Of a stretch of DNA of 64,000 bases, positions 43,467-52,902 are shown piece after piece. The DNA is from WLXB01 sp040221475 (GTDB taxonomy: Bacteria; Pseudomonadota; Alphaproteobacteria; Rhodospirillales; Rhodospirillaceae). The notes under the pieces are model-generated. The model searched no databases, was not told where the DNA came from, and saw only the letters and a list, made by a program, of their open reading frames with translations. Each line of letters begins with the position of its first letter. The stretch's first letter is position 1. The position numbers and the translations under genes were made by a program. The stretch lies in assembly GCA_040221475.1 (NCBI GenBank), contig JAVKEJ010000058.1:1-64000 (forward strand). Direction: 5' to 3'.

Positions 43467-44896
43467 TTCGTCAGCACCCATGTATCTTTTGTGCCGCCGC
43501 CTTGCGATGAATTCACAACCAGCGAGCCCTTTTTTAAGGCCACACGCGTCAATCCACCGGGCACGACCGTTGGACCATCACGGCCGGTTAAGACATAAGG
43601 CCTGAGGTCTACATGCCTGGGGCTTAATTTATTGCCATCAAATGTCGGGCATGTTGAAAGAGCCAATGCTGGTTGAGCAATATAATTGCTGGGCCGCGCC
43701 ATGACTTTACGAATATAGGCATCACGCTCTTTCTTGGTTGATTTTGGCCCTACCAACATGCCGTAGCCGCCAGCGCCATGAACCTCTTTAATGACCATAG
43801 TCATTATTTTATCTAGCACCTCGTCGCGTTGTTTTTTGTTTTTAAGGTGATAGGTCGGAACGTTCTTAAGGATGGGCTCCTCATCCAGATAATACTGGAT
43901 CATTTCTGGAACATAATCATAAACCGCTTTGTCATCTGCGATTCCGTTGCCAACAGCATTGGCTATTGTCACGTTGCCGCTGCGATACGCCTGAAATAAA
44001 CCCGGAACACCAAGCATAGAATCTTTATTGAAGATCTTGGGGTCCAAAAAATCATCATTGATCCGACGATAGATGACATCAACGCGTTGCGGCCCTGCGA
44101 TTGTTCGCATAAAAACATGATTTTTGCGAACGTAAAGATCATTCCCCTCAACCAGTTCAATGCCCATTTCATCGGCAAGAAATGCATGCTCAAAATAAGC
44201 TGAGTTAAACCGACCAGGCGTCAGCAATACAGCTGTTGGATCAGCGATACCTTCTGGTGCTGTCGATAAAAGGGTAGAGAGGAGCTCGCTTGGATAGTGA
44301 TTCACAGGTGCGACCGGCATCCGGTCAAATAGGTCAGGAAAAAGTCGCGCCATAACGCTCCTGTTTTCCATCATGTAAGAGACCCCTGACGGACATCGGA
44401 GATTATCCTCAAGAACGTAAAACTCGTCTTCGCTCGTACGAACCAAATCAACGCCGGAAATATGACTGTAAACCCCGCCGGGCGGAGTAAAGCCTTTCAT
44501 AGCAGCGCAATATTCATCATTGTTTTTGAGAAGAGCGCGCGGAACTTTACCAGCCTTGAAAATTTGCTGCGAATGGTAAACGTCATGAATAAATTTATTT
44601 AGCGCGCTTACACGCTGGCAAACACCTAAGGATAAGCCGTCCCATTCTCGTTTGGAAATAATACGGGGGACCACATCGAAGGGGATGAGGCGTTCATCTT
44701 GGTCTTCTTGACCATAGACAGCAAAGGTTATGCCAAGGCGACGAAACATATCATCCGCCTGGGCATGGCGCTGCGCTATACGATCAATTGATCTGCGCTG
44801 CCGCAAAAATTTAGCATAATCAACGTATGGAGCCCGTATACGCGAGCCATTACGCATTTCATCGAATGCTTTTATAGCCGTGATAGCGACCCTCAC
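43463..44896 (-). CDS. Circularly permuted ATP-grasp type 2 protein (COG2308)
   Basis: 477 aa, GTG start at 44896; an ATG 39 bases later is an alternative. It has the family blocks RLIPFDVVPRIISKREWDGL, VDLVRTSEDEFYVLEDNLRCPSGVSYMMENR, and VDVIYRRINDDFLDP, with the ATP-binding IKEVHGAGGYGMLVGP near the C-terminal third. The permuted ATP-grasp fold suggests amide-bond formation of an unknown kind. It is tightly coupled to the alpha-E gene after it and may make an unusual peptide. Confidence 0.9.
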   Translation of the reverse strand: MRVAITAIKAFDEMRNGSRIRAPYVDYAKFLRQRRSIDRIAQRHAQADDMFRRLGITFAVYGQEDQDERLIPFDVVPRIISKREWDGLSLGVCQRVSALNKFIHDVYHSQQIFKAGKVPRALLKNNDEYCAAMKGFTPPGGVYSHISGVDLVRTSEDEFYVLEDNLRCPSGVSYMMENRSVMARLFPDLFDRMPVAPVNHYPSELLSTLLSTAPEGIADPTAVLLTPGRFNSAYFEHAFLADEMGIELVEGNDLYVRKNHVFMRTIAGPQRVDVIYRRINDDFLDPKIFNKDSMLGVPGLFQAYRSGNVTIANAVGNGIADDKAVYDYVPEMIQYYLDEEPILKNVPTYHLKNKKQRDEVLDKIMTMVIKEVHGAGGYGMLVGPKSTKKERDAYIRKVMARPSNYIAQPALALSTCPTFDGNKLSPRHVDLRPYVLTGRDGPTVVPGGLTRVALKKGSLVVNSSQGGGTKDTWVLTK

Positions 44897-45075
44897 TGTT
44901 TGAGTTTAAATCCAAGCTACCCTTCCTTTTAGCGCATTACACTACCAAAAGTCACGGCGGCCATACTTTACCGCACATACCCACTAAACATCAGGGTGGG
45001 GACTATAATGCAATTCATTAAGTTGCCCGTTAAGATGGCTAACCGATCATCACCTCCGGCAGAGAAGAGGTTCTT

Positions 45076-46596
45076 GTGGTTGCTATAGTCAGAACTGTTG
45101 CCTTTGCTGGAATTGACGTTTTGCCGATTCAGGTTCAAGTCGCCATTTCCGGAGGTCTACCCGCCTTCAACATCGTCGGCTTGCCAGATAAGGCTGTCGC
45201 CGAAAGCAAAGAACGTGTGCGAGCGTCCCTCGGCGCTATCGGTCTAGCGCTTCCGCCAAAGCGGATCACCGTTAATCTAGCACCGGCAGACGTGCAGAAA
45301 GAAGGGAGCCACTTTGACCTGCCAATCGCTGTCGGTCTGTTGGTGGCCATGGACGTGTTGCCCAGGGAAGAAATAGACGGCTATCTGGTTCTTGGGGAGC
45401 TTGGATTAGATGGCGGCATAGCTTCAGTTGCAGGTGTTTTACCGGCAGCTGTGGCAGCCAACGCCGCCGATAAAGGCCTAATTTGCCCGGGCGCTCAAGG
45501 CAGCGAAGCTGCCTGGGCTGGGGGAGCGGAAGTCCTTGCTGCAGAATCACTGCTGGCTTTGATTAATCATTTCAAAGGCACGAGTCTTCTCCCATCTCCA
45601 AAACCGATTGCACCAAAATCTCGACCTGTGGTGCCAGACTTAAAAGATGTCAAAGGCCAAGAAACGGCGAAACGGGCCTTAGAAGTCGCAGCTGCTGGTG
45701 GTCATAACATTCTCCTCGTTGGTCCTCCCGGTGCTGGAAAATCCATGCTCGCGAGTCGATTGCCGGGGTTACTACCTCCGTTAAGTGCTGCAGAGGCTTT
45801 AGAGCTTTCAATGATTCATTCTGTTGCTGGGCAACTCACGGAGGGAGCCGTTTTATCTGCACGGCCATTTCGCGATCCACATCATTCAGCTTCGGTCCCA
45901 GCATTGATTGGCGGTGGGGTGAAAGTAAAACCTGGTGAAATCAGCTTGGCACACAACGGCGTTTTATTTTTAGATGAATTGCCAGAGTTTAGTCGCCAAG
46001 CACTGGAAGCTCTGCGTCAACCTTTGGAGTCGGGCCGGGCGGTGGTTGCAAGAGCAAATGCACACATTACTTACCCGGCAAAGTTTCAACTCATTGCCGC
46101 TATGAACCCTTGCAGATGTGGACATTTGGACGATCCTGCGCTTGCATGCTCAAAGGCACCGAGGTGCGCGGAAGACTATCAAAGTAAAATTTCAGGGCCA
46201 ATGTTTGACCGCATCGATTTGCATGTTGATGTGCCTGCTGTTGACCCACTGGATCTTTCAACGCCGCCACCAAGCGAAAACTCTGTGGCCATTGCTAGCA
46301 GAGTAACAGCAGCACGGATGATCCAGAGAAAGCGCTTTTCAGAGATGTCTTTAGACAATGTCACCTGTAATGCACAAGTTGATGGCGAAGCGTTAGAACA
46401 CATAGCGTCCCCCGATCAAGAGGGGCGGGTATTGCTCACTCAAGCCGCAGAGAAAATGCATCTCTCAGCCCGTGGCTATCATCGCATTCTACGTGTCGCG
46501 CGAACCTTAGCTGATTTAGAGGGCGTTGCAGACGTGAAACGCCTGCATATTGCGGAAGCCCTTAGTTACCGTCGGCTGGCACCCAGCAGAGGATGA
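45076..46596 (+). CDS. comM: YifB/ComM-family Mg-chelatase-like AAA+ ATPase
   Basis: 506 aa. The N-terminal Lon-like domain (about 20-175) starts RTVAFAGIDVLPIQVQVAISGGLPAFNIVGLPDKAV. The AAA+ Mg-chelatase domain has Walker A GPPGAGKS (about 217-224), FRDPHHSASVPALIGGG, Walker B LFLDELPEF and C-terminal KRLHIAEALSYR. In competent bacteria ComM is a helicase that extends DNA heteroduplex during transformation. The GTG start was chosen because it gives the usual N-terminus. It is convergent with the monooxygenase gene, 15 bases apart. Confidence 0.94.
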   Translation: MVAIVRTVAFAGIDVLPIQVQVAISGGLPAFNIVGLPDKAVAESKERVRASLGAIGLALPPKRITVNLAPADVQKEGSHFDLPIAVGLLVAMDVLPREEIDGYLVLGELGLDGGIASVAGVLPAAVAANAADKGLICPGAQGSEAAWAGGAEVLAAESLLALINHFKGTSLLPSPKPIAPKSRPVVPDLKDVKGQETAKRALEVAAAGGHNILLVGPPGAGKSMLASRLPGLLPPLSAAEALELSMIHSVAGQLTEGAVLSARPFRDPHHSASVPALIGGGVKVKPGEISLAHNGVLFLDELPEFSRQALEALRQPLESGRAVVARANAHITYPAKFQLIAAMNPCRCGHLDDPALACSKAPRCAEDYQSKISGPMFDRIDLHVDVPAVDPLDLSTPPPSENSVAIASRVTAARMIQRKRFSEMSLDNVTCNAQVDGEALEHIASPDQEGRVLLTQAAEKMHLSARGYHRILRVARTLADLEGVADVKRLHIAEALSYRRLAPSRG

Positions 46597-46611
46597 GGTT
46601 TCTTACCGCTA

Positions 46612-47781
46612 TTAAACTGCAACGGTTGCCGGGTCATACCCCATCAGAGACATCCGCAGTTCGCCGGTGCTGGCAAAGCCCGTGAAGTTATCCGGGTCGG
46701 AGGTTTGATACCAAATCCCCTGTTTGCGAGAGTCTAGCAACACACCTTTGGTGCGTTCTTTTCGCGCGTCTTCATACGCCGCAAATGCTTCAGCAGGTGT
46801 CGCATATTTTTCAAGACACCGGGCCAGGACAACGCCATCTTCTAGCGCCATAGCTGCCCCCATACCCAGGAACGGGAGCATCGGATGGGCTGCATCGCCC
46901 AGCAATGTTGCGCGGCCAACTGTCCACTCAGGAATCGGATCGCGATCAAATAAGGCCCATTTAAAGAGTTTATCTTTTGGAATCGCGTTGATAATGCCGA
47001 TGACGTTCTCGTTCCATCCCCGATACTCCGTCAGAAACTCTTCTCGGGTTGCTGGAATAGACCAGCCTTCTTCTTTCCAGGCATCGGTCTTCGCGATGCC
47101 GACAACATTAACGATTTTCTCGTGGCGCAAATAGTAGCGTGTAAAAATATGCCCCGGGCCCATTGTGGTGGTTGAGTTCGCAATCGTCATATACGGCTCA
47201 ACCGCCTCTGCAGGCACCATCCCCCGAAATGCGGCCTGCCCGGTAAACTTCGGTTGAACCGTATCTATGATGGAACCGCGCACCGCAGAGCGTGATCCAT
47301 CAGCACCGATGAGAACATCACTGGAGACTTTATTGCCATTCTTGAATGAGGCCGTCACACCATTTTCATCTTGCTCAAGATGTTCAAATGCATGGTTGAG
47401 AAGGATGGCCTCTTCATCATGGGCGCGCACAGCTGCGACTAAAGCGTCATGCAGGTCAGCGCGGTGAATTTGATAATACTCGGCTCCATAGGTGTCTTTA
47501 AAACTACCATCGCGTTGCGTGCGCGTAAGCGCTTCACCCGTGCGATAATGAACTAAAGCACCCGCGCTCGGCTTATCTGCCGCCTCAGCCATAAAGGGTC
47601 CAAGACCAACGAATTCCAACGCACGAGTGGCGTTTGGACTAATAGTCAGACCCGCGCCGACCTCTCCAAGCCCTGGCGCTTGTTCATACACACGAACTTT
47701 GAACCCCAGCTTCTGCAAGGCCAAGGCTGCCGTCAGCCCACCCATGCCAGCACCAATTACAGAAACTGAAATATCACGCAT
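46612..47781 (-). CDS. FAD-dependent aromatic monooxygenase
   Basis: 389 aa, single-component flavoprotein hydroxylase of the salicylate/6-hydroxynicotinate type. The FAD site is VSVIGAGMGGLTAALALQKLG (first 25 residues), then the DG motif GADGSRSAVR (about residues 159-168) and GDAAHPMLPFLGMGAAMALED (about 294-314). The true substrate cannot be read from sequence. It is not next to ring-cleavage genes. An aromatic hydroxylase fits the tannase and Rieske genes at the right edge, but they are 14 kb away. Confidence 0.84.
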   Translation of the reverse strand: MRDISVSVIGAGMGGLTAALALQKLGFKVRVYEQAPGLGEVGAGLTISPNATRALEFVGLGPFMAEAADKPSAGALVHYRTGEALTRTQRDGSFKDTYGAEYYQIHRADLHDALVAAVRAHDEEAILLNHAFEHLEQDENGVTASFKNGNKVSSDVLIGADGSRSAVRGSIIDTVQPKFTGQAAFRGMVPAEAVEPYMTIANSTTTMGPGHIFTRYYLRHEKIVNVVGIAKTDAWKEEGWSIPATREEFLTEYRGWNENVIGIINAIPKDKLFKWALFDRDPIPEWTVGRATLLGDAAHPMLPFLGMGAAMALEDGVVLARCLEKYATPAEAFAAYEDARKERTKGVLLDSRKQGIWYQTSDPDNFTGFASTGELRMSLMGYDPATVAV

Positions 47782-47880
47782 AAATTTTCTCCTATTTTGA
47801 TCAATAGAAAGTAAGCAGAACTGTGTCTAGCAACAAGGCTACCCTTGCTCATTTGATCACTGGCCGGTAAGTGTGAGGGT

Positions 47881-48492
47881 ATGCATAGAGCTTTTTTGAC
47901 CCTTCTGGCCTTTGGCGCACTCTACGTCCCATGCGCACAGGCTCAAATACAGCCTGACCGTAAACCGGTGGCTTCCGAACGGCTTCTAATGCCGCTGTTC
48001 CCATCGGGTTGGAAAGAAGTCTACCGCAGTAGAGAATCTATCGAGGTGGTGGAATATGTGCCAACTGACCAATCTGCAACTTCCTGGCAGGATAAAATAC
48101 AGCTTCAGGTCTATAACGATTTAAATGACTTACCCCTGGACGCTATTCAGCGCCGCACGCAAGGACAAAATCGCAACCGCTGTACAGGAGTTGTAGAGGG
48201 ATCGTTACAGTCCGGTTTAAACAATGGTTACCCCAGTGCGTTTTGGACGCTCGGGTGCCGTTATATTAAATCAGGTGAAGGGAAAGGCTCTGGGGAAACC
48301 CAGTATACCAAGGCCATTCAAGGTCAATCTTCACTTTATGTATTAAGTCGTATTTGGCGCACACCGGCATTTGCCCAAAATGGGCCAGAGATTGCAATAG
48401 AGTCAGTAAACGATGGTGTGGCTTTTTTGACAACCTCCATCGTGTGTGTGCCAAAATCAGAAGATCATCCTTGTGAGTTTGAATCTAACTGA
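47881..48492 (+). CDS. Secreted protein of unknown function
   Basis: 203 aa. A signal peptide is clear (MHRAFLTLLAFGALYVPCAQAQ, cleavage near 20-22). The mature part has four cysteines (NRNRCTGVV, LGCRY, SIVCVPK, DHPCEF), compatible with two disulfide bonds in the periplasm, and the pattern FPSGWKEVYRSRESIEVVEYVP. I do not recognise the family. It is alone on the plus strand and ends convergent with the HIT gene. Confidence 0.72.
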   Translation: MHRAFLTLLAFGALYVPCAQAQIQPDRKPVASERLLMPLFPSGWKEVYRSRESIEVVEYVPTDQSATSWQDKIQLQVYNDLNDLPLDAIQRRTQGQNRNRCTGVVEGSLQSGLNNGYPSAFWTLGCRYIKSGEGKGSGETQYTKAIQGQSSLYVLSRIWRTPAFAQNGPEIAIESVNDGVAFLTTSIVCVPKSEDHPCEFESN

Positions 48493-48497
48493 AGACG

Positions 48498-48860
48498 TCA
48501 GACTATAAAGAGCGGCCCGAGCGCTTTACCTCCACAGACATGGATATGAAGATGCGGCACTTCTTGTCCGCCATCAATGCCCGTGTTTACAAATGTACGG
48601 TAGCCTGAGTCTTTAACACCTTTGAGTTCAGCAACCTTTAATACAGCGCGGTTAAGCGCCACGACTTCAATATCAGACGCAGTGCAAGTGAACTCGTTCA
48701 AAGACTTATATGGTCTTTTGGGAATAACCAGAACATGAACAGGCGCTTTTGGAGAAATGTCTTCAAACGCCAGGGTGTAGTCATCTTCGAATACTGTCGT
48801 ATTTGGTATTTCGCCGCGAAGGATTTTGGCAAAAATATTATTTTCATCATAGTCCGACAT
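48498..48860 (-). CDS. hinT: HIT-family nucleotide-binding hydrolase (HinT-like)
   Basis: 120 aa. The HIT motif HLHIHV (H103, H105, H107) is present, with NIFAKILRGEIP at the N-terminus and HVLVIPKRP. HinT-type proteins hydrolyse AMP-amide bonds. It lies 28 bases after hisE on the same strand, the common alphaproteobacterial arrangement, and may ride on the histidine operon. Confidence 0.94.
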   Translation of the reverse strand: MSDYDENNIFAKILRGEIPNTTVFEDDYTLAFEDISPKAPVHVLVIPKRPYKSLNEFTCTASDIEVVALNRAVLKVAELKGVKDSGYRTFVNTGIDGGQEVPHLHIHVCGGKALGPLFIV

Positions 48861-48888
48861 GTAGCACCCTGATTACACTAAGCTGGAT

Positions 48889-49233
48889 TTAAATATTGTC
48901 TTTCTGGCGAATACCCGATTCACCAAAACGGTGATCTAAAACGGCAAAGACATCCGCAGGCTTAACATCTTTCGCCGCCCACAAGAGCAACAGCATATAC
49001 AGCAGGTCGGCACTCTCGTTTAACAACTCATCGCGACCTTCAGCGACAGCCGCAAGTGCTGTTTCAACACCTTCCTCGCCGACTTTTTGCGCAATTTTAG
49101 TTACACCCTTTGCATACATCTTTGCTGTATACGACGTCTCAGGATCCGCTGTCTTGCGACTCACAAGAACATCATAGAGACGCTCTAGTATCGCAGCATC
49201 AACTGCTACTGCGCTGTCCTTTTTTTTACTCAT
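48889..49233 (-). CDS. hisE: Phosphoribosyl-ATP pyrophosphatase HisE
   Basis: 114 aa. The MazG-like helical core is seen as SYTAKMYAKGVTKIAQKVGEEGVETALAAV and RDELLNESADLLYMLLLLWAAK, with the Mg-binding Glu/Asp residues. It hydrolyses PRATP to PRAMP in histidine synthesis. The start overlaps the hisF stop by 4 bases. Confidence 0.95.
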   Translation of the reverse strand: MSKKKDSAVAVDAAILERLYDVLVSRKTADPETSYTAKMYAKGVTKIAQKVGEEGVETALAAVAEGRDELLNESADLLYMLLLLWAAKDVKPADVFAVLDHRFGESGIRQKDNI

Positions 49234-50015
49234 TTTGTCTCCAAGCGTGATGCGGTTATGGGTCTGACCGGCAAACCTGCAGCAGCGAGGTGAGCTTTGG
49301 CATCCCCCACTGAGTATTCACCAAAATGAAATATAGACGCAGCGAGAACAGCGGTGGCATGACCTTCGCGAACACCAGCTATCATGTGATCCAGAGTGCC
49401 AACGCCACCTGAAGCAATCACCGGCAAGTGCACAGCATCAGAAACAGCCCGGGTTAAAGGAATATCGTATCCATCTCGCGTACCGTCTCGATCCATTGAG
49501 GTGAGGAGAATTTCTCCTGCCCCATACTCTGCCATACGCTTAACCCATTCAATGGCGTCAATGCCGGTAGCCGTGCGGCCCCCATGGGTGAAAATCTCAT
49601 AGCGTCCTGGCGCAACAGACTTGGGATCAACCGCAACGACAATACACTGGCTGCCGAATTTTTCTGCCGCTTCCCTCACAAATTCTGGCCGATGAACGGC
49701 TGCTGTGTTGATAGATACCTTATCTGCCCCGGCAAGTAATAATTTGCGAATGTCATCAACTGTCCTGACGCCACCGCCGACGGTAACCGGCATAAAACAA
49801 TGCTCTGCCGTGCGTGCAACAACATCGTAGAATGTGTCTCGGTTTTCATGGCTTGCCGTAATATCAAGAAAACACAACTCATCTGCTCCCGCAGCATCGT
49901 AAACTTGAGCTTGCTCAACAGGATCGCCTGCATCACGCAGGCCAACAAAGTTAACGCCTTTAACAACGCGACCATCTTTAACGTCGAGGCAGGGAATAAC
50001 GCGCACAGTTAACAT
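49230..50015 (-). CDS. hisF: Imidazole glycerol phosphate synthase subunit HisF
   Basis: 261 aa, TIM-barrel cyclase. RVIPCLDVKDGRVVKGVNF at the N-terminus includes the catalytic Asp11; the second half has ILLTSMDRDGTRDGYD with catalytic Asp near 130 and VIASGGVGTLDHM. With HisH it makes imidazole glycerol phosphate and AICAR. It lies 10 bases after hisA and 4 bases overlap with hisE. Confidence 0.97.
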   Translation of the reverse strand: MLTVRVIPCLDVKDGRVVKGVNFVGLRDAGDPVEQAQVYDAAGADELCFLDITASHENRDTFYDVVARTAEHCFMPVTVGGGVRTVDDIRKLLLAGADKVSINTAAVHRPEFVREAAEKFGSQCIVVAVDPKSVAPGRYEIFTHGGRTATGIDAIEWVKRMAEYGAGEILLTSMDRDGTRDGYDIPLTRAVSDAVHLPVIASGGVGTLDHMIAGVREGHATAVLAASIFHFGEYSVGDAKAHLAAAGLPVRPITASRLETK

Positions 50016-50025
50016 AACGACGGGG

Positions 50026-50766
50026 TTACTCTTCTAGCAGTGAAATGGCTTCAGCAAGATCTATGCGGCCGTCATAAAGAGCGCGGCCTGAAATAACACC
50101 AACTAAGCCTGGAGATTTTATCGCTCTACGCTTTATCGCGCCTATATCTTCCAAGGAGGCGACGCCACCAGAGACGATAATAGGAATATTTACTGCATCC
50201 GCGAGATCAGCAGATGCATTAAGATTGGGTCCACCGAGCACCCCATCGCGATCAATGTCTGTGTGAATAATGACGGAGACGCCTGCATCCTCAAACCGAC
50301 GTGCCAGCTCAACGGCTGTTACATCAGAAGACTCAGCCCACCCTTCCACAGCAACCCGGCCGCCACGCGCATCAATACCAACAGCTATATGCCCGGGAAA
50401 TTCTTTACACGCCTGGCGCACTAAATCCGGATTCTTTAAAGCAGCCGTCCCGAGCACAATGCGATCAACACCCGTCGTCAACCAATGAGTCACCATATCA
50501 AATTCTCTGATGCCGCCACCAAGCTGAACCGGAACTGTTACAGTGCGCAAAATCGATTCAACAGCTTCAGCGTTTACTGGCTTGCCCGCAAAGGCACCAT
50601 TTAAATCCACAACGTGAATCCAATTTGCGCCAGCGTCTTGAAATGCTTTGGCTTGTTGCGCTGGATTGTCGTTAAAAACAGTCGCCCGGTTCATATCACC
50701 TTGAGCCAAACGCACGCAGACCCCGTCTTTCAGATCAATAGCGGGATACAAGTCAACATGAGTCAT
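50026..50766 (-). CDS. hisA: 1-(5-phosphoribosyl)-imidazole-4-carboxamide isomerase HisA
   Basis: 246 aa from the ATG at 50766, just 2 bases after the hisH stop; the longer start at 50781 would overlap hisH and is less likely. LYPAIDLKDGVCVRL carries the catalytic Asp, and HTDIDRDGVLGGPN the second. It is a TIM-barrel isomerase (ProFAR to PRFAR) and homologous to HisF. Confidence 0.95.
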   Translation of the reverse strand: MTHVDLYPAIDLKDGVCVRLAQGDMNRATVFNDNPAQQAKAFQDAGANWIHVVDLNGAFAGKPVNAEAVESILRTVTVPVQLGGGIREFDMVTHWLTTGVDRIVLGTAALKNPDLVRQACKEFPGHIAVGIDARGGRVAVEGWAESSDVTAVELARRFEDAGVSVIIHTDIDRDGVLGGPNLNASADLADAVNIPIIVSGGVASLEDIGAIKRRAIKSPGLVGVISGRALYDGRIDLAEAISLLEE

Positions 50767-50768
50767 CC

Positions 50769-51431
50769 TTAAGGCGTCCACTTCAAAAAATTGCTGATGA
50801 GTCGCAAACCTAAAAGCTGACTCTTTTCCGGATGGAATTGCGTTCCAAACATGTTGTCACGGCCAATAGCGGCAGTAACTTTTTGACCATAATCAACGGT
50901 TGCCAAAGTCATCTCTGGAGCGTCGCACATGACATGGTAACTGTGCACAAAATAGGCGTATGAGTCTTTACCCAGGCCATCTAGCACTGGATGTGCAGAT
51001 AGCAAATTTAGACGATTCCAGCCCATATGGGGAATGCGGGCTCCTGTTCCATCCGGTCCAGCGCTAGCATCTGGGGTTAAGGCAACGACTTTGCCGGGGA
51101 TCCAATCGAGGCCCGCACTTTCGCCATGCTCGAACCCCTTTGTCGCCATAAGTTGCATGCCAACACAAATGCCCAAAAACGGCCGTCCTTTGTCAATGAC
51201 AGCCTTCTCTAATGCCTGATGGAGTCCATCAACACGTTCTAAACCAGCCTTACAGTCCGCGAAGGCACCAACACCGGGCAAAACAACTCTATCTGCAGTC
51301 TCAACGTGATGAGCGTCAGAACTGACAACGATTGATGCAGAAATTTCTGATTCGGAGGCCGCGCGCTCAAAGGCTTTGGCTGCGGATCTTAGGTTCCCCG
51401 ATCCATAATCAACGATGACGACTTGCATCAT
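50769..51431 (-). CDS. hisH: Imidazole glycerol phosphate synthase glutaminase HisH
   Basis: 220 aa, class-I glutamine amidotransferase. The nucleophile is in PFLGICVGMQL; the His-Glu pair is in GTQFHPEKSQ. It feeds ammonia to HisF. VVIVDYGSGNLRSAAKAFERA is the family N-terminus. It lies 62 bases after hisB and directly before hisA. Confidence 0.96.
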   Translation of the reverse strand: MMQVVIVDYGSGNLRSAAKAFERAASESEISASIVVSSDAHHVETADRVVLPGVGAFADCKAGLERVDGLHQALEKAVIDKGRPFLGICVGMQLMATKGFEHGESAGLDWIPGKVVALTPDASAGPDGTGARIPHMGWNRLNLLSAHPVLDGLGKDSYAYFVHSYHVMCDAPEMTLATVDYGQKVTAAIGRDNMFGTQFHPEKSQLLGLRLISNFLKWTP

Positions 51432-51493
51432 GAATTTTTCTGAACCAGCCCTAGAACTGATCCACCTTTACATCGGCCAGCGTGTGAATTGGC

Positions 51494-52081
51494 TTAGAGC
51501 TTACCCTTTGTGGAAGGAACCGCATCGGCCTTACGACCATCAATCTCAATTGCGGTGCGCAAGGCGCGCGCGAGCCCTTTAAAGCAGGATTCAACAATAT
51601 GATGGTTGTTCTCTCCGTACTTGTTCCACACATGGAGTGTTACGCCAGCGGCTTGTGCAAATGCTTGAAACCACTCCTTAAAAAGCTCGGTATCCATATC
51701 GCCTAACTTCGGCTTTGAAAAATCCACCTTCCAGATCAAATATGGACGATTGGATAGGTCGAGCGCGATTTCTGTGAGCGTCTCATCCATAGGGATTTGA
51801 GCAGAACCATAGCGCGTGATTCCGGTGCGATCTCCCAGCGCTTGCGCGACTGCTTCTCCAATACATATCCCGACATCTTCTGTCGTGTGGTGAAAATCAA
51901 TGTGGAGATCGCCTTTCGCTTCAACGGTCAAATCTATCAAACTGTGACGAGACAGCTGTTCAAGCATGTGATCGAGAAACCCTATTCCAGTCGCGACCAC
52001 ATAATGACCGTTTCCGTCCAGATTCACTGTGACGGAAATTTCAGTCTCTTTTGTCTTCCGGCTTACCGTTGCCTCACGCAT
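51494..52081 (-). CDS. hisB: Imidazoleglycerol-phosphate dehydratase HisB
   Basis: 195 aa, monofunctional form. The two manganese-binding signatures are present: GFLDHMLEQLSRHSL and DLHIDFHHTTEDVGICIG, with HHIVESCFKGLARALR near the C-terminus. It is the first gene of the histidine run hisB-H-A-F-E on this strand. The 240 bases upstream (52082-52322) show only a weak 5-bp hairpin and no histidine-rich leader peptide that I could find. Confidence 0.97.
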   Translation of the reverse strand: MREATVSRKTKETEISVTVNLDGNGHYVVATGIGFLDHMLEQLSRHSLIDLTVEAKGDLHIDFHHTTEDVGICIGEAVAQALGDRTGITRYGSAQIPMDETLTEIALDLSNRPYLIWKVDFSKPKLGDMDTELFKEWFQAFAQAAGVTLHVWNKYGENNHHIVESCFKGLARALRTAIEIDGRKADAVPSTKGKL

Positions 52082-52322
52082 GGAGACGCCCCTTTTTTCT
52101 TGAGTCTGCGACGTTTTAGCAGTTCATTTACGCCAAAGCCATCGACACGAAAAGGCGTTTTATCGCCTCATTTTGTCCACAGTTACACCCCACATAACCT
52201 GCAATTGAGTAGTGTTTCACCTAATTGAGGGGGACACGCTGAGGTGGAGAAGTTACAATCGTTATAGGTCTATGACGTAGGCCCAACAAATAAAACAGTC
52301 TAAAAATCAAAATAAAAAGTAA

Positions 52323-52805
52323 ATGGAACAACAAGCAGTGAACACAATGGCAGCAAATAGACGAGGTAGACCGCCCGGCGCAAGGGCGGGAGCACCTGAT
52401 CCAATAGACATACATGTGGGGCGACGGGTGAAACTCCGTCGTACTCTGTTGAGAATAAGCCAAGAACAACTGGCTGGAGATATCGGCGTAACCTTTCAGC
52501 AAGTCCAAAAATATGAAAGCGGCCACAACCGTGTAAGTGCGTCCCGCCTTTATGACATCTCCCGGGTCCTTGATTGTCCAATCTCCTACTTCTTTGAGGA
52601 TATTGGAGACGAAGTTACAACTGGTCGAGCGACCCCAGAACCAAGAACAGGTGAGGGGCTATCAGATGCTCAAGCCGGTTTTGATGATGATCCGATGCAA
52701 CGGACTGAAACTTTAGAATTGGTTCGAGCATATTGGCGGTTACATAGCGGAGACTTGCGCCGCAACGTACTTGACCTTTTGGTCAATATGTCAAAACGCG
52801 AATAA
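52323..52805 (+). CDS. XRE-family helix-turn-helix regulator, second paralogue
   Basis: 160 aa. The HTH LRRTLLRISQEQLAGDIGVT with FQQVQKYESGHNRV, ASRLYDISRVLDCPISYFFED and the C-terminal ETLELVRAYWRL and LRRNVLDLLVNM match the 13561 paralogue almost segment by segment. The N-terminal Arg/Gly/Pro-rich stretch is different. The start may be the second ATG at 52347. A strong terminator follows. The two copies are 39 kb apart, so a similar role in different promoters is likely. Confidence 0.85.
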   Translation: MEQQAVNTMAANRRGRPPGARAGAPDPIDIHVGRRVKLRRTLLRISQEQLAGDIGVTFQQVQKYESGHNRVSASRLYDISRVLDCPISYFFEDIGDEVTTGRATPEPRTGEGLSDAQAGFDDDPMQRTETLELVRAYWRLHSGDLRRNVLDLLVNMSKRE

Positions 52806-52848
52806 ACTCACTTTCGTCATCTGGTTTTCGAGATATTTCGATTTGTAG

Positions 52849-52879
52849 AGAGCGCCTTTTGAAATGAAGGGCGCTCTTT
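52849..52879. terminator. Bidirectional terminator between convergent genes
   Basis: AGAGCGCC (52849-52856) pairs with GGCGCTCT (52870-52877), extended by T-G and T-A pairs, with T-rich flanks on both sides. It separates the XRE gene from the convergent response-regulator gene. Confidence 0.72.
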
Positions 52880-52902
52880 GCATTTATTAAACACCGCACG
52901 AC

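Noticed and set aside
52082..52322. Histidine attenuator leader before hisB
   Set aside because: No His-rich short reading frame; only a weak 5-bp hairpin.
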